A DNA stretch of 64,000 bases, taken from positions 3,431,501-3,495,500 of the forward strand of contig NC_089438.1 in the NCBI RefSeq assembly GCF_026210795.1. The letters run 5' to 3'. Source of the DNA: Rhizophagus irregularis. Taxonomy: Eukaryota > Glomeromycota > Glomeromycetes > Glomerales > Glomeraceae. Each line of letters starts with the position of its first letter. The stretch's first letter is position 1. The translations under genes were made by a program, and so were the position numbers. The notes beneath the pieces were generated by a model. That model saw nothing but the letters and a program-made list of their open reading frames with translations. It did no database searches and was not told the origin of the DNA. Shown piece by piece: positions 1 to 11,971 of this stretch.

Positions 1-14
1 TTTATATTTAATAG

Positions 15-3000
15 GCTAATACATGTCATGATGAAATATATGGGTTATCTCAAAATCCAGATACTAAAGATTATATCATCGTTTTACAAGATATATATTG
101 TGAAAAATGTGGTGAACAATATTCAGATAGATATTCATCTAAATATAATAAATGGTGTATGCCATGTCACAGAAATTATTTTATGAATGAATCTAAAAAT
201 TGGACCAGTGGAAATGAAATAATTGATGATATCATTCTAGAAATACAATTGAAAATTGAAGAACCTAGTGATATAGTAGTTGAATGGATACCATTTAATC
301 AATTTATTAATATTAAAGAAATAGAAAAAGTTTTTGACAATACTACTACTATATATTCAGCATTTTGGAATAATGGCCCATTGCATTATAATACTGATAT
401 AAAGGAATGGATAAGAAATCCTAATATAAAAGTTGCATTAAAATGTTTTAATAATTCACAAGATATTATTGATGAATTACTTAGTAAGGTATGAGAATTA
501 TTTGTAAATTTAACTTGAATGTTTAATATAATAACTTTATTTTTATTTATAGGCTGAAAAGTATAATAAGTTATTATATAATAGATATGATAGATTAGAT
601 AGATTACATGAATTGTATGGAATATCACAAAACCCAGATACAGAAGAATACATCATTGTTCAAGATAAATATTGTGAAAAATGTGGTGAAAAATATACAA
701 ATGAATGTATTAGATGGTGTAGTCCATGTCATGTAAATTATTTTGAAAATGTGTGGACCAGTGGAAATGAAACAATTGATGATATCATTCTAGAAATGCA
801 ATTAAAAATTAATAAACAAGATAAAATAGTTGAATGGATACCATACAATCAATTTATTAATATTGAAGAAATAGGAAAATTTGAAGATAATAATGCTACT
901 ATATATTCAGCATTGTGGAGTAATGGTCCATTACGTTATAATAAATTTAAAAAGAAATGGATGAAAGATCCCAATTTAAAGGTTACATTAAAGTGTTTTA
1001 ATTATTCACAAAATATTATTGATAAATTACTTAATAAGGTATGGAAATTATTTATAAATTTAACTAAAAATTACAATGCATGCTATGGGATATCTCAAAA
1101 CCCAAATACAAAAGAATATATCATTGTTTTAGAAAATGGAATGTATAATGAATTGCGTCGTCAGGAATATCACACAAATTATTTTTTAAAAAATTTTACA
1201 AAATGGACGAGTGGAAATAAAAAAATTGATACTTTTATTCAAAAAATGCAATTAACAGATAATAGACAAAATAGTAATATATGTGAGTGGATACCATACA
1301 ATCAGTTTGTTAATATTAAAGAAATAGAAAAAAATGATTTACTTATAATACATTCAGCTATATGGAATGATAATCCATTATATTATAATTCTATTAAAGA
1401 GGAAGTGATAAGAAAGCCTAAAAAAGTTACATTAATTACATTAAATTATTTAAATAAGTCACAAAATATGATTGATGATTTTCTTAATAAGGTATAAAAG
1501 TTATTTTAATTCAAATTCTTTCTTTAATATAGTAATAATCTATTTACATTAAACAGGTTAAAGATATACTGATGGTTAACAACTATAAAGTATATGATTC
1601 CTTTTATAAGAAGTATTATTCATTAATTTGTGGAATATCTCAAAATCCAGATACAGGAAATTATATCATAGTTTCACAGGATGAATATTGCGAAAAATGC
1701 AGTAAGCAATATATAGACATACGGGATAAGTGGTGTTTATGTCAAAATAATTTAACAAATTGGAGTGGAAATAAAAAAATTGATGAACTAATCCAAGAAG
1801 TGCAATTAAAAATTAATAAATCTGATATTATAGTAGTTGAATGGATACCATACAATCAGTTTATTAATATTAAAGAAACTGCAAAAGATAATAGCAATGC
1901 TGCTATTATATATTCAGCAATATGGAAGAATGGTCCATTACATACTAGTAAGGAATGGATAAGGAGCTCCTATGCAAATGTTGTATTAAAATCTTTAGAT
2001 ATCAATGAATTTTCCAGTAAGGTATGACAATTATCTATAAGTTTAATTTAAATACTTCAAAATAAATAAACATATATACTTATTAATATATATAGGTTGA
2101 CAATTATAATGACATATATGGAATATCTCAAAATCCAGATACCAAAGAATATATCATGGTTTTATCAACTAATGCATATTGTGAAAAATGTGGTGAATTT
2201 TACTATGAATTTTCTAGCAAATGGTGTAAACCATGTCAAATAAATTATTTTAATAATGAGTTTAAAAACTGGACCAGTGAAAATGAAATAATTGATAATC
2301 TTATTTTAGAAATGCAATTAAAAATTAATAGTACATATGATAAAATAGTTGAATGGATACCATACAATCAGTTTATTAACATTAACGAAATAGGAAAAGT
2401 TGGTGATAATACTGCTGTATATTCAGCAATATGGAAAAATGGTCCACTATATTATAGAAAGAAATGGATAAGGAAATCCAATGAAAAAGTTGTATTAAAT
2501 TACTTAACATTAGATATTAAGGAATTTTTCAATAAGGTATGAAAATTTTTTACATGCCAACTTAAATATTTTACTTCAGCTAATTATTATTTATTTATAT
2601 TTATAGGTTGATAATTACGAATATATATATGGAATATCTCAACATCCAGATACAAAAAATTATTTTATAGTTTTAAATGATAAGAAGTGTATACCATGGT
2701 TAATTTTACAAAATAATTTTACAAATTTAAGTGGAAACAAAATAATTGATGATTTTATTCAAAAAATGCAATTAAAAATTAATCATTGGGCTCATATAAT
2801 AGTTGAATGGATACCACACAATCAGTTTACTGATATTAAAGAAATTGAGAAAGTTGATGATAATGCTACTATTATATATTCAGCAATATGGAAAAATGGT
2901 CCACTATATTATAGATATGATAAAAAGGAATGGATAAGGAATTCTTATAAAAAAGTTATATTAAATTGCTTAGCATTAGATATTGAGGAATTTTTCAATA

Positions 3001-4032
3001 AGGTATAAAAATTATTTATAAATTTAATAAATTAAATATTCAAAAGAAATAACTATCTTATTTATATTTATTAGGCTAACGAATATAATAGTATATATGG
3101 AATATCTCAAAATCCAAATACAAATGATTATATTCTGGTTCTTCAAAATAGGAATTGTAAAAGATGTGGTAAACCATATAGTGATTTAAAAAATGAATGG
3201 TGTAAATTATGTGAAATAAATCATATACAAAATAAATTTGCAAATTGGAGTGGAAATGAAAAAATTGATAATTTCATTCAAGAAAAGCAAATAAAGATAA
3301 ATGGTTTCAATGATATAGTTGTTGAATGGATACCATATAATCAGTTCATTAATATTAAAGAAATTGGAAAAGTTGATGATAATGTTGCTATTATCTATTC
3401 AGCAATATGGAAGAATGGTCCATCATATTATAGGACAAAGTCATGGATAAGGAATTCTTATAAAAAAGTTGTATTAAAATGTTTAACATTAGATATCAAT
3501 GAATTTTTTATTGAGGTATGAAATTATTTAAGTCAATTAAGTATTTTACTTAAACAATAATTTGATTTATTTTTAACAGGTTAACAATTATATTGATATA
3601 TGTGGAATATCTCAAGACCCAAATACAAATGATTATATTTTAGTTTTTCAAAATGATCAGTATTGTAATAGATGTTGCAAGCCGTATAGTAATTTAAAAA
3701 ATAAATGTTGTAAATCATGCCAAATAAATTACATACAAAATAACTTGACAAATTGGAGTGGAAATCAAAAAATTGATGATTTTATTCAAGAAATGCATTT
3801 GAAAATTGATAGTTATGGTAATATAATATTTGAATGGATACCATACAATCAGTTTGAATGTATTGAAGTAGTGGGTAGAGGTGGTTTTGCTACAGTATGT
3901 TCGGCAATATGGAAGGATGGTCCATTAAAATGTAATTATGGTAAAAAGATATGCAAAAGGGATAATTATAAAGAAATTGCATTAAAATGTATAGATAACT
4001 CTCATAATATTACTGATGAATTTTTAAATGAG
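15..4032 (+). repeat. Tandem exon-duplication array, eight zinc-ribbon/pseudo-N-lobe units
   Basis: Units begin at 15, 553, about 1080 (fused to the previous one), 1557, 2096, 2607, 3075 and 3580. Each reads: alphaC remnant, then 'YGISQNPDT..YIIV', a CxxC..CxxC ribbon, 'WTSGN..IDDFIQEMQL', 'EWIPYNQF', a loop region, 'YSAIWKNGPL', and a VALK-like strand. Units 1, 2, 5, 7 and 8 keep both cysteine pairs. Unit 4 has an altered second pair, and units 3 and 6 have lost the ribbon. Only unit 8 has a glycine-rich loop; in the others it is replaced by sequence such as 'EKVDDNATI'. The beta-3 lysine is lost in units 3, 5 and 6 (LITL, LNYL, LNCL). No unit has an internal stop. Unit 7 lacks any in-frame ATG, as expected of an internal exon. 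Confidence 0.88.
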
Positions 4033-5003
4033 GTATGGAATTTTTTAATAAAATTGAAATAATTATTAATATATTAATTTTGTTTATACTTAAATAGATT
4101 AAAGCATATTCAATTATGAGGGTTGAATCTAATAATGTTCTTAAAGTATATGGAATATCTCAAGATCCCAATACAAAAAATCATATTATAGTTCTTCAAT
4201 ATGCAAAATGTGGAAACTTTAATAATTGGATGCACTATTTCTATAAAAATTCTAATTGTTGGGTTAAATATTATTTATTAAAATATACCATTGAAGGTCT
4301 TAAAGAAATTCATGAGAAGCAGATGATTCATCGTGATTTTCATATAGGAAATATATTAATTAACAATAGTAGTTCTGTAGATAATATTCCTATAGACATA
4401 TGTATTTCAGATATGGGATTTTGTGGAGAAGTTAGTAATAAAGATGAAAAAAAAATTTATGGAGTTATACCTTATGTAGCTCCTGAAGTATTAAGAGGCA
4501 AGCCTTATACTCAAGCAGCAGATATATATAGTTTTAGTATGGTTATGTATTTTATAATAACTGGAAGACAACCTTTTGAAGATTGCGCACATGATGAAAA
4601 ATTAGTATTACAAATATGTAGTGGAATTAGACCTGAAATACCTGAAATACCTGAATTGAAATCAAATCGGTATATTGATCTAATGAAAAAGTGTTGGGAT
4701 TCAAATCCAGATAATAGACCAAATGCTGAATTAATTAGCAAAATGTTAACTAGTATTAAGTTAGATGAGATTTTGAAAGCAGAAAAATATCTCTTTAAAG
4801 ATTATAAAGAAAACAATCAATTAACTACTACCCATCCACAAGCTGTTTATACATCTCGGTTACTTAATCCGTATACAGAAAGTCTTGCAATTGATTTTAC
4901 AGAGTAAGTTATATTCACTTAAATCTTTTTATTTTCAACTTCTATTAATAAGAAACATTAAAATTAATTTTAAAATATCAATAGATTGGATGATGAAAAA
5001 TGA
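15..5003 (+). CDS. Zinc-ribbon protein kinase with at least eight tandem N-lobe exons (5' end outside window)
   Basis: Predicted serine/threonine or tyrosine-kinase-like protein of the expanded Rhizophagus family. I place exons at 15-488, 553-1491, 1557-2021, 2096-2536, 2607-3002, 3075-3515, 3580-4032, 4098-4903 and 4985-5003. The first seven are exact multiples of three and are separated by phase-0 introns of 63-74 bp with GTATGA/GTATAA donors and TAG/CAG acceptors. The last coding exon (4098-4903) holds the C-lobe: 'HRDFHIGN' near 4329, 'SDMGFCG' in place of DFG, 'APEVLRG', and the C-terminal 'CWDSNPDNRP'. The exon at 3580-4032 has the only intact glycine loop ('GRGGFATV') and an ALK lysine. 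The in-frame TAA at 4905 lies inside a GTAAGT donor, so I prefer a short last exon ending with TGA at 5001-5003. The upstream exons repeat a degenerate N-lobe. The window starts inside an intron, so the array continues to the left. Catalytic activity of the last domain is inferred. Confidence 0.82.
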
Positions 5004-6694
5004 TCAGAATTAATTTACTACAAAAATTATCCATTTATTTACTTATTTTCTGCTTATTATAAAAAATATATTTTATTTATTTTTATAAATATTTTTTATA
5101 AAATATTTAATATGAATTTCATTATATTTTGCTCAACACTGATATAGAGTATTTGTAAAACTTTTACATAAATAAAATCAGTTTGTAATTGAGCAATAAA
5201 ATTAACACAGTTTTTTAAATGAGTCTTTTGTTATTATGCATCATTAATTTTCCATTTTCTGTGGCTTATTATCCCAATAATTGATAATAACATAAATTAA
5301 AAACTTATATATTTATATAGTTCATATCATCATGGAAGATTTATGAAATATCCCAAAATTTATCTGTTACTGCAATTGATTTTGAAAAGCCTTAATTAAT
5401 TCATTGATCAAGCATGTGAAACCAATTAAGCACTACAGTATACTTTTATGACTAATTTGTTAAACTCATGTAAATTGTCAATAAAAGAAAATAGGCAAAG
5501 AAATTTCAAATTATACCATGAATCGCACTATTATAAGGGATACTTAAAACTGACAATAATTTATGTTATTTTTGGAACAATAAAAGATTTAATAATTGGC
5601 TATTATTTTATTGGTATTATGGTATTAACATAAACAGTCTGATTAAGTTATGTAGCTCTAATATATCAAATTTGACGCACCGTCCACAGAGGAAAAATAG
5701 GTTAAGATGCAAGTTCTAGGGGGTTCATTTCTGTAAATTAGGCCATTTTGGTGACCAAATATTTGCTTAATTTCATAAATCTCCTCAATGTCCTATATTT
5801 AATAATTCTTATAAAACTAAATTAAATGAAGGAAAAAATTAAATTTTTGGAATAAGCATACCCGTGAGTTTTTGTCATCAAGTGTGTATTGCATACGAAA
5901 TAAAGTTAATTTAAGTAAAGGAATTCCTCATAGTAAAATTAAATTTTTTATTGTTAGATTTATCATTATGAAACCCAATAAAAAATCTTCTGAAAAACTC
6001 TGATAAATGAACATTTTTCCAAGAAATTTTATGTTGATTTTTAGTGATTTAACAAGCTAAACAAATTTCAATCTTCAAAGTAAGAAGTAGTTTATAAAAA
6101 TAATAGTGATAAATATAATTTAATAATACATGGTGAATATTTGATCACAAAGGAATGATATTTTGATGCTTTTAAATAATAGTTATTGCGTCAGCCACGC
6201 AAGATCATGCTATTTTTATTGTACGAGTATTAAAAAGTATAGCTAAATTGTAAAATAAAACTTATTAAGGGATTAATTTGTAGTCATATTTAACCGATAA
6301 AAAAAATATCAATTATTTAGCCATTAGCAAAAAATATCAGTCCGTCAAAGTCATTATGGTCCTAATAGCAATATTTAATTTTTAACATCACGGCAGTCCA
6401 TATATTCTTTTTTATAAAATGCATAAATAAAAGCCTAATAATAAATTAACTAAAAAAAAGTCCAAAAATCAACCGTCCCTAATAAAAGTAACAAACAAAT
6501 CCAGAATTAACAAGCCTTTCGCAGCACTAGTCAGTAATTGAAAAAAATACCTAATTTATGATAAGACTTGACTATCTAATATAATGAGCCTCCAACTATT
6601 AAAACTCTTCTTTTTTATATTTAAAATAAGTAGAGAAAATTAGAAATAGGAAGTATAATGTAATTTGATTTATCTTTGCTAAAATCCGTAATTA
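5004..6694. other. Intergenic, AT-rich, no gene seen
   Basis: This is the 3' flank of the kinase gene followed by AT-rich DNA. The only ORF of note (about 61 codons near 5450) has no recognisable motif, intron context or similarity to anything else here, so I do not call it. I see no repeats beyond short A/T runs. Confidence 0.5.
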
Positions 6695-6702
6695 GTAATA
6701 AT

Positions 6703-7147
6703 TAGGGATGGCAACGGTTGGTCATGGTCGGTTATCGGTTGGTCATAACCGGTCAAGAACCTTTGACTGACCGACCGACCGTTGACCGACCGGTCTAACC
6801 GACCAGTTAACCAACCGTTTGACCGACCGGTTAACCGATCCTGAAAACGTTTGTGAAACGTAATTTAATTGAAATACTTAATAAAAACGTTTTCACAACA
6901 TTTTCTATTAAAATAATTAAAAAAACGTTTGCGAAACATTTTTTTATTAAATTACGTTTCACAAACATTTTCAGGATCGGTCAAACGGTCGGTCAAACGG
7001 TCGGTTAACCGGTCGGTCAAACGGTCGGTTAACCGGTCAGTCAGACCGGTCGGTCAAACGGTCAGTCAGAGGTCTTTGACCGACTGATATCGGTCACGGT
7101 CATGACCGGTCATAACCGGTTAATGACCGTGACCGTTGCCATCCCTA
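6703..7147. mobile_element. hAT-type MITE made of ACCGGT/GGTCGG repeats
   Basis: The termini are perfect inverted repeats starting TAGGGATGGCAACGGT and ending ACCGTTGCCATCCCTA. They are flanked by a perfect 8-bp target duplication GTAATAAT (6695-6702 and 7148-7155). An 8-bp duplication with a TAGGGATGGCAA-type end is characteristic of hAT transposons. Inside, both arms consist of short units such as GGTCGGTTAACCGGTC, and a second inverted segment (near 6840 against 6970) surrounds an AT-rich centre, so the element can fold almost end to end. There is no coding capacity: it is non-autonomous. Confidence 0.88.
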
Positions 7148-7155
7148 GTAATAAT

Positions 7156-8929
7156 AAACTAAAAAGGCCATGTAAAATATTTACTACTCTAGTCGTAGTG
7201 ATTATCCCTTTTTAAATTTACTTCTGATGTCAAATTATCTAATGTTATTATGATAACATTTTTTTATTAATGACAAAAAAAATAAGATTTTATAACTATT
7301 CGAGTTTAAAAATATTTCGTACTAATTTTATAAAGTTTAAAATTTTAAAATTATAAAACCAAATTAGATATTTAATGTTTAAAATTTTTCATTATTATTG
7401 TAAATTGATATGTTTTACTTGCAGTCTTACATCAAAACCAAATACTTATAAATGGCTATAAGACAGACAACTTGAAATACTCATAATTATCTACTTTAAA
7501 TATTAATTGCTTTGTCTAATATATTTTTTCATCATAGCCATGTTTGGACTTCAACCTTGTTAAAGAAATATTCAAAATATAAATTTTCTTATCCAAAAAT
7601 GGACCCTAAGAATTAAGAATTGCGTGTTACGGATTTTTTCTTTTTAAAGAAGAAGAAAAAAGGGTATCCAAATATTTGCAAAATCTTTCAAAAAAGATGA
7701 AATACTAAAAATAGAATTTTCTGGGTTATTTTTATCTAAAGAAAAAAAATAAAACTTTCTTCAGAACTAATAAATTCACAAAAAACCCACAGAATTCTGT
7801 TGCATTTACTATAATAGTTTCAGTAATTAATAACATGAGAATATGAGTATAAGAAGTAAAATTAATTAGTGAGATACCGTATAACACTGACTGAAGGACC
7901 CCCCTTTGGCGTTACTTCATTATTGATTAGAAAATTCTGGTAGAATTAAGTTAATTCTGGCCAATTTGTCATGTTTCACTTCAGGTATAATTCAATTTTT
8001 AAATAGGACAAGTTGATTTATACCCGGATATTTAGTCAATGTTATGTGGTAATCAGTACGGTGTCAAAAAAATTTTGTTATGAGACTTTTAATTAAACAT
8101 TGACCAAAAATTATCAATAAAAATTTTATACTATAAATAGTTAAATACCTTCTTTATTTGGTATAATTTAAATTATTAATATAATTGTTCAATATAAAAA
8201 TTAAAAAAAATTTATTATATTTCTGTACAAACATTTTAATTATTCTTACTTAAAATGACATTTTAAAACTTGTGGTACTACTTGATCGATTTTACTGTTC
8301 AAAGAGCAGGAATATATGAATTTCTTGTTTGTATAGATAATTGTATCATTTAGACAAATTATATACTGTATATTACACCGTATAAGTATTATAATGCAAA
8401 GAATTGTATTTATAAATAAAAGGATAATTAAGTAAAAATGGTTTACTTGTTATTATATACTAGTTATATATTATTGGTTTGACGGGACTTTCATGCAATT
8501 TTTTATAATAAACTCCTGCCACTATCCAAAAATTTTAAAAATTTTATTATTATGCCAATACATAGTAATATGAGATAACCGACCAAAATAACAATTATGT
8601 AAAATCTACACGAACTTATGAGTATAATTGATAATGCACAGCTATATAATTGTTACTTAGACGCTACTATTTTAAATCCTTTATCAATTTCCTTTTAATA
8701 TAAATATAATGTATATCATAGCTTATTGTAATAAAACTAACATTGGATTACTACTCAGAGTGTAATAACTTTCTCACGAATAAAAAATTTTATGGTCATG
8801 AAAAGGACAAATAATTATACAAAAATTAAAAATACATTACTAACTTGAGTGATTGAGTCTCTCTTTATTAAAAACTAATTTTTTTTTTATCTTTTTATTA
8901 GTTTATTATTGTGATTATAATAAATTATC
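7156..8929. other. Intergenic, no gene seen
   Basis: AT-rich unique-looking sequence with no ORF above background. A short motif near 7930-7970 (TTCTGGCCAATT) resembles one at 41.4-41.8 kb and may belong to a dispersed repeat family. Nothing else can be supported. Confidence 0.45.
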
Positions 8930-9816
8930 ATAATTTATTGATGAAAGTATATTCAAACTGATTAATTTACAACCAAAACTCAAAAAAGTTTGTTCTAATT
9001 TTAATAATTATTTAATAAATTTAAAAAATTTTAATTGTTCAAATACCTTAAAAATAATTATATTTTATAAGATAAATTTAGAGAGTTTAAAAGTTGAAGT
9101 GTTTGATCAACAAAATGCTTTAGAATCTATTCATTCCAATTTTATCAATTTTATTAGAAAAATTAATAATCTAACTAAAACCGTTTAAATTAAAAATCTT
9201 TATTTGTAGATGATTGGTAATTCCTTAGAAAATATTGGATTTGGATTATAAAACAATAATAAATATAGGCTAAAATTATTTAAATTAGTTAAAATTTATT
9301 GTGTTAAGAATTAAGATCGAATTTTTAGAAATATTTGGATTTAATGATCAATCAAAATATTTATTCAGTATTTAATTTAATTAAAAATTTTCAACAAAAT
9401 CTTAATTATCTTTCTATTAATTTCTATCAACTTGATTCTAATATTGAATCAATTATAACAAAATTTAGAACAAATTCTTCCTTATAGAAAGATTGGAACT
9501 TAAATTCAATATAAATGATTTAGAAATATTTTTTAAAAATTCACAGAATATTTTTATTAAGAAATTATTAATAGAAAATCAGATAAATCAAATAAGTGAT
9601 GAAATTTTACCTTGTATTAAAAAATATATTATGAAAGAAAAAAAAAGTCAAAATATTTAGCTATAAATGAATTTTTACTCCAATAGTGAAAGGAAAAATT
9701 TGTTTGATTTAAAAGATGAAGTAGAAGAATTTAAATTTTATGGTATTCAAGTTAAAAATTATTATGATTTACTATGTATTAATAATGTTTATAATTTTAT
9801 AAACGAATTATATTAA
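8930..9816 (+). pseudogene. Dead F-box/LRR-like gene, C-terminal two thirds
   Basis: Joining frames gives recognisable pieces of the same family as the intact F-box gene at 39184-40824. Examples are 'QQNLNYLSINFYQLDSNIES', then 'NSQNIFIKKLL', 'ISDEILPCIKKYIMKEKKSK' and finally 'LFDLKDEVEEFKFYGIQVKN', matching that gene's 'FQNTFIKKLF', 'ILPYIKEIKEYIMKKKRVK' and 'LKDEVKEFELYNIKVQN'. Several frameshifts and stops interrupt it, including changes near 9480 and 9660, and no F-box or start is visible upstream. The aligned reading ends at TAA 9814-9816. The left boundary is approximate. Confidence 0.72.
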
Positions 9817-10833
9817 TTATTAATTGTAGATAGTCAGTGATTTTTCTTTGAGTGTTACATAACATTTTTATAAAATTAGTGCTGTGCCTAGAAATATAGC
9901 ATAGTAACAGTTAATTTTTCTAAAAATTTTTGACAAATAAGTTTAATAAAAACTATTAAAAAAATTGAGAAATACACAATGTAAATTTCAGAAAATTATT
10001 AAATTAGTTTATGATTTAATTTACATACATTACACAAGAAATAAAAAAAGTGGTTATAAATGTTTTATAGTTTACGTGATAAATAATTAAATTCAGGCGA
10101 AAATGGATATGAAGACATAAAATGATGAATTTTGATACAAAAATGGAGAAGCAATATGAAGACTGTGTGAACTTGATAATGTAAAAATAATAAATATTCA
10201 TAAGACAATTGACGTTAAATTAAATGAGTATTTTTTGTAAAGTTTGAAAATTTTATCATTACAATTTGTGTTAATATTGAAATACGGTAAATAGAAAATA
10301 AAATCTGAATACTTATACAACAAGTTTATTATCAATAGTCTATTAGTACTATTTGTAATGATAGCAAAAAATTATATGCAAGTGATGGCAGTGTGGAAAT
10401 AATAGGTGAATTTGATGTATACTATATATGCTATATGGTTTAAACAAACATTTAAATAATAGTTAATTATTCATTTTAGAGGTTTTAAGTCTTACGATCC
10501 GCAATTTTGCAATCTTGGTCAATTGGAATTCAGATCGATCTGATCATCTGATTCCTAAGTGCATTGGAATAAAGAATTGCGGATTATATCACAGAAGGGA
10601 GTACAATACCCTTTGGATCAAACAAATTCGGTAATTTGATCGATCAAATTTATCAAAATTGATCGATTATGGAAATCTGGTGCATGAAAAACCAATTTCT
10701 TTCTAATTTCTGCATAAAAAAACTTTGGCCAATAAATATAATAAATAAATTAGAATAAAATGATATATGAATAAAAAACGTGAAATTTTATAAAATTTAG
10801 TGGTTTAAATTTAATAATCGATCAAAAAATATA
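9817..10833. other. Intergenic with partial palindromes, no gene seen
   Basis: AT-rich sequence. Near 10495-10590 GATCCGCAATT and GAATTGCGGATT are inverted around GATC-rich sequence, and near 10630-10670 AATTTGATCGATCAAATT is palindromic. These may be worn inverted-repeat elements, but I see no clear ends or target duplication. Confidence 0.4.
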
Positions 10834-11061
10834 ACCCAACAGCACCCAGAAAAATTCTTCGATCACGTGATCTATTTTTATTTATCACATCGTCACTCCC
10901 CTGTCCGAGTTTCACTGTTTATATTTATCTGAGGGACTTAGATTTTTCAAGTAGATGAAATTCTATTTGTCACGTTTTATTCATCACATCCTAAATTCTT
11001 CGATCACGTGTCAGTGCATAACGCCGGCCGAGTTCGAAGAATTTTCTGGGTGCCGTTGGGG
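10834..11061. mobile_element. Small inverted-repeat element (MITE-like), TA-flanked
   Basis: The left end reads ACCCAACAGCACCCAGAAAA and the right end, read in reverse complement, CCCCAACGGCACCCAGAAAA. The match continues through TTCTTCGA. TA flanks both sides (10832-10833, 11062-11063), suggesting a Tc1/mariner-type 2-bp duplication. Inside, AATTCTTCGATCACGTG occurs twice. There is no ORF. The first base of the ends differs, so the exact boundary is uncertain by a base or two. Confidence 0.6.
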
Positions 11062-11063
11062 TA

Positions 11064-11963
11064 GTTGATCAAAAATCAATTGCACGTGATCAATAAGCTA
11101 AATCAATTTTTAATCGATCACGTACTTGAGTCAATTAAATACCTTATTTTGAGATAACAGATTTTTCTTGGAACAACAAAACCAGACAACTTCATGTGAA
11201 ACATTCGTTTACCAGCAAATACTATTTTTCTTCTCTGCAATACCTTCAAAATATAAGGAAAAAGGTAAAATATTAATTTACCGCAATAAATTAGAGACAA
11301 ATAGTAAATCTTATTGAGTTAGATTAAATTTTTATTTCAATAAATTTTAAATTCTTAAATCATTTGTTATTTTATCTAAATTTATTATTTTAATACATCA
11401 GTATAAATTATAAGTAAATAATCTATCTAAAAAATTCAAAAGTCAATTGGTTATAAATATAATTTTTATAATTCTTAGATATTACATATAGTTATTGACA
11501 AGAAAGAACTAAAATATGAAAAGGAAATTGATATTAACGTCATGTTAAGAAATACAATGAAAAAAAGAAAAAACATGTTGTATCAAAATGAAATCATGAA
11601 AAAACTGGAATCCGAATTAGGTGATCACCTATAAGATGTTTAAAATTTGAATTATCAGCCAGATTCAAAAGAAAAAATCCAAATTTGATCAGTTTGGCCC
11701 CTGAAAAATCTGATTGGATCTCAATGTGCTATTTGTTTTATTATTGTATATCAATGGATATCCGCATTAGAATTACAAAATTATTAGCTGGAAAGTGTTG
11801 ATCATCATGTGAAATTGAACTAATTCACAGCCACTATCAGTTTTCATCATTATTACTCAATTAAATAGAAACTTCATGCCCAAGCTATCAGAATTTCATA
11901 TTTAACTTATTAAAATTATTTTGCTAAAATACACATACTATGCGTAACTTGAAAGGTTTATAT
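11064..11963. other. Intergenic, no gene seen
   Basis: AT-rich spacer between two MITEs. No ORF, splice-consistent exon or repeat that I can support. Confidence 0.4.
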
Positions 11964-11971
11964 GTTGGCGA

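Noticed and set aside
613-1497. 294-codon ORF taken as a separate gene
   Set aside because: It is units 2 and 3 of the kinase exon array fused across a former intron. Its final codons (GTA TAA) belong to the next donor.
4904-4907. TAA as the stop of the array kinase
   Set aside because: It lies within GTAAGT, and splicing to 4985 gives a short acidic tail ('LDDEK') in correct phase, comparable to the small last exons of the 49.4-kb kinase. I cannot fully exclude the TAA as the real stop.
5448-5633. 61-codon ORF after the kinase gene
   Set aside because: No motif, no splice-consistent neighbours, and its length is expected by chance in this composition.
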